DNA of 20,950 bases from positions 38,558 through 59,507 of the forward strand of contig MNCI01004648.1 in assembly GCA_015680685.1 (NCBI GenBank), in the 5' to 3' direction. The DNA comes from Gnetum montanum (lineage: Eukaryota > Streptophyta > Gnetopsida > Gnetales > Gnetaceae). This document shows, piece by piece, positions 19,033 to 20,950 of the stretch. The notes under the pieces are model-generated. The model ran no database searches. It had not been told where the DNA came from and was given only the letters and a program-made list of their open reading frames with translations. Position 1 is the stretch's first letter, and the number at the start of each line of letters is the position of its first letter. The translations under genes and the position numbers were made by a program.

Positions 19033-19718
19033 TCATTCCTTCTTTGATTTTATAAAGTCATCCACTTGGTGAAAGGTCTAGTACTTTGCCAGTGTAACTT
19101 TCTTTTCTTTGTTACTTAGGCCATGTGCCTTGTCTAGATGATATGTGGCTGATATTCGTTTAATAAAAGCATAGAGATCGTTCTAGGGATTATAACTGTT
19201 GACCCCCATCGTGATGTATGGGCACTTTTTGGAGCTGAACTACTCTTTGACATTCTCCACAAACTATCTTTGCAAGTGCTTCCTTATTTTTTCCTCTTCT
19301 AGCTACTCTGCCTACTGTGTCCTCAGCTCCTCCTGTTCTTTGGCCCATTCCTCTTGGAATTTTTTTAGGTCCTCTACTTTGATATGGTCCCTCATCTTAG
19401 TTTCCAGACTATGCTGAAGCTTGATCACCTTTGTGTCCCATTTCTTGTTTGCTTCCACTTCCTTAATTTGTTGCATTTTGTTGATCCCCCATTTTAGCTT
19501 AACCTGGATCTTTGAGGTCTACTTTTGTTCTCCTCTTCCAGTAGTATTCAATCTTGTCTACCCTCTTTTGCACTTCCTGCTGCAATCACGCCTTAGCCTA
19601 GAGCTGCCTTGCTTCCTCCCAAACCTTTTTGTGTATCTCCAACTGCACTTGGATGACACTTTCGACTACGCTTGGATGACACTTTCCACTTGGTCTGCTA
19701 TGAACTTGGGTCCATGAA
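19033..19718 (-). pseudogene. Second copy of the coiled-coil family, decayed
   Basis: The minus strand encodes a Lys/Glu/Gln coiled coil (KVWEEARQL, INKMQQIKEVEANKKWDTKV, EDLKKFQEEWAKEQEELRTQ) and then a C-terminal domain with PYITMGVNSYNP, a stop, NDLYAFIKRI and HLDKAHGL. At least five TAG codons fall where Gln fits the heptads, and one falls where the copy inside the LINE has Trp. From the PY motif to HLD the two copies have exactly the same spacing (27 codons). A frameshift near 19530 and a short 22-bp tandem duplication (about 19645-19690) add damage. I see no N-terminal globular part and no LINE around this copy. Function unknown; a cytoplasmic or nuclear structural or nucleic-acid-associated role would be guesswork. 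Confidence 0.6.
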
Positions 19719-19739
19719 GATTGCTAGGGCTAAGTAAAT

Positions 19740-20829
19740 TAGTTGATGAACTGTATTTATTTTATGGTACAAGAAAATTAGAAATTTGTTAGTAAATAAA
19801 AGAAAATAAGATTCGTGCATTGTATCAGAGGAATCTTGTATAAGATTTTTATAAGATATATTTTCTTTTTATAATCAACTTTTATTTCAGGATATCAATA
19901 TCAGTTGAAACTAAAATTTGAGATGTAGGCAATGTGCTGGAAGAATTGGAATACGATTTTCTATGATGAATCTTTAGCTTTTGGCTCATGTATATTATGT
20001 GTGGGAATTTTAAGGCTCTTTTATCATTGCTGCATGTAAAAAACCAACATACGTAGCACTGGATGTTTTCTAATAGCTACCCATGATATTACATGCACTA
20101 ATTTTAGAGTGTGTTGGCAACTTATTTGATATCATTATGCATGATAGTTTGTTTGTTGTTGTTGGTCGTGGCTTCCTTGATTCTTCAATTAGAGTTTCAT
20201 TAATCTTATTTTTGAATTGTTGTTTCATGTTATTATTGTGCTTGTTGGCCAGCTATTTGTTTAAGCAAGATTATCAATGTGCATAGGCTAATTTCTAATT
20301 TTCCTATTTGTTGAACTATGAATATTGCATCATCTATAAGATAGTTTCTCAATTGCTATACTATTCTTGTATTCTATTTTGCAATTTACTAGGCTCATGG
20401 ATAATGTGTTTTTGTGTAGCTTTAGTTTCCATATACTTGATTATGTTGTCTATGCAAAATTTAAAATTGCTAAGGTGAACTAACAGAGTTCGTTGAATTG
20501 CTGCTGAGTTGGACAGTTATGAATTTTCAAGTTTAGTTGTTTGACATTTGTATTGCACCTTGGATGTAGTGTATATTGAGAAATGTCAATTATGATATTG
20601 ACATTCTCTTCTTGCAAGATCCTTGGGTTGTAGTTTGTATCGTATAATCTTCTATGTGATGCTTTAGTTTTTTTTTAAATGTTGAATTAACTGTTGTTTG
20701 TGCTGGTCTAAATGCAAGTTTCGATTTTTGTTGATTGATTGATTAATGTTTAGAAAAAATTTCAGCCTTGCATTTAACGAAAGATTTTGAGGGCTCTAGG
20801 AATTAGTTCTTGTTTTTAGTAATAGGGTG
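19740..20829. other. AT-rich stretch without recognised content
   Basis: Short frames only (20083-20286 plus, hydrophobic, no motif). No terminal repeats seen. It serves as the target region of the LINE whose 3' end begins at 20830. Confidence 0.45.
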
Positions 20830-20950
20830 TTTTTTTTTGAGGAAATAGTTGGGATTGCATTACTGAAAAAATATAGTACAAGAAATTACAAATAGCGGGT
20901 CATCAACAATGGCCCATGTGTGGTGGGGTAACACCCCAAAATCAACATGC
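20830..20950 (-). mobile_element. 3' end of another L1-type LINE (runs off window)
   Basis: A T9 run (20830-20838; A-tail on the minus strand) is followed by GAGGAAATAGTTGGGATTGC and TAGTACAAGAAATTACAAAT. This parallels the 3' end of the 6.1-kb LINE (T7, GAGAAGAGGTTGGGGG, then a TGTACAA word). Orientation is minus; only about 120 bp of 3' untranslated sequence is inside the window. Confidence 0.6.

Noticed and set aside
19199-19717. Hydrophobic Ser/Leu-rich plus-strand frames resembling membrane proteins
   Set aside because: Antisense of the Lys/Glu coiled coil, which always yields Ser/Phe/Leu-rich shadows.

Overview
This is plant nuclear DNA: AT-rich, with no intact long reading frame and several layers of decayed transposable elements. 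The L1-type LINEs with DUF4283 and zf-RVT domains, the RTE-type LINE 3' ends and the hAT-like element are all plant-typical. The heavy decay, with many stops explained by C-to-T or G-to-A change, suggests a large, methylated, repeat-rich genome such as a gymnosperm. That last step is inference; no marker fixes the species.

Left third (1-6570): a broken minus-strand Arg/Gly-rich protein gene with a 171-bp in-frame duplication (1-716), a 75-bp AT-rich tandem repeat (about 780-960), a region of short GGTAAC/CGATA motifs (1070-2040), a pair of diverged direct repeats (about 2560-2950 and 3670-4205) around an RTE LINE 3' end (3101-3360), a GC-richer island with good splice signals (about 4938-5260), and a 169-bp RTE-tailed insertion with target-site duplication (6381-6549).

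Middle (7700-16400): a plus-strand L1 LINE fragment that has lost its reverse-transcriptase palm (7730-8760); an 854-bp hAT-like DNA transposon with 13-bp perfect terminal inverted repeats and an 8-bp target duplication (8783-9636); then a tandem repeat of about 88 bp that is split by a 6.1-kb minus-strand L1 LINE (9989-16105) with a perfect 14-bp target-site duplication. The LINE carries ORF1 (DUF4283 plus CCHC knuckle) and ORF2 (endonuclease, reverse transcriptase with YADD, zf-RVT). Between ORF2 and its 3' tail it also carries about 1.4 kb of extra coding-like sequence for a protein I do not recognise, with a long coiled coil and a C-terminal domain.

Right part (16400-20950): a GA-rich microsatellite, long stretches without recognisable content, a weak exon-like segment (18641-18847), and a second, independent copy of the coiled-coil family (19033-19718). 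Its C-terminal domain aligns without gaps to the segment inside the LINE. The 3' end of another minus-strand LINE starts at 20830 and runs off the window.

No functional host gene can be demonstrated. The most unusual item is the coiled-coil family, found once inside a TSD-bounded LINE and once outside it.
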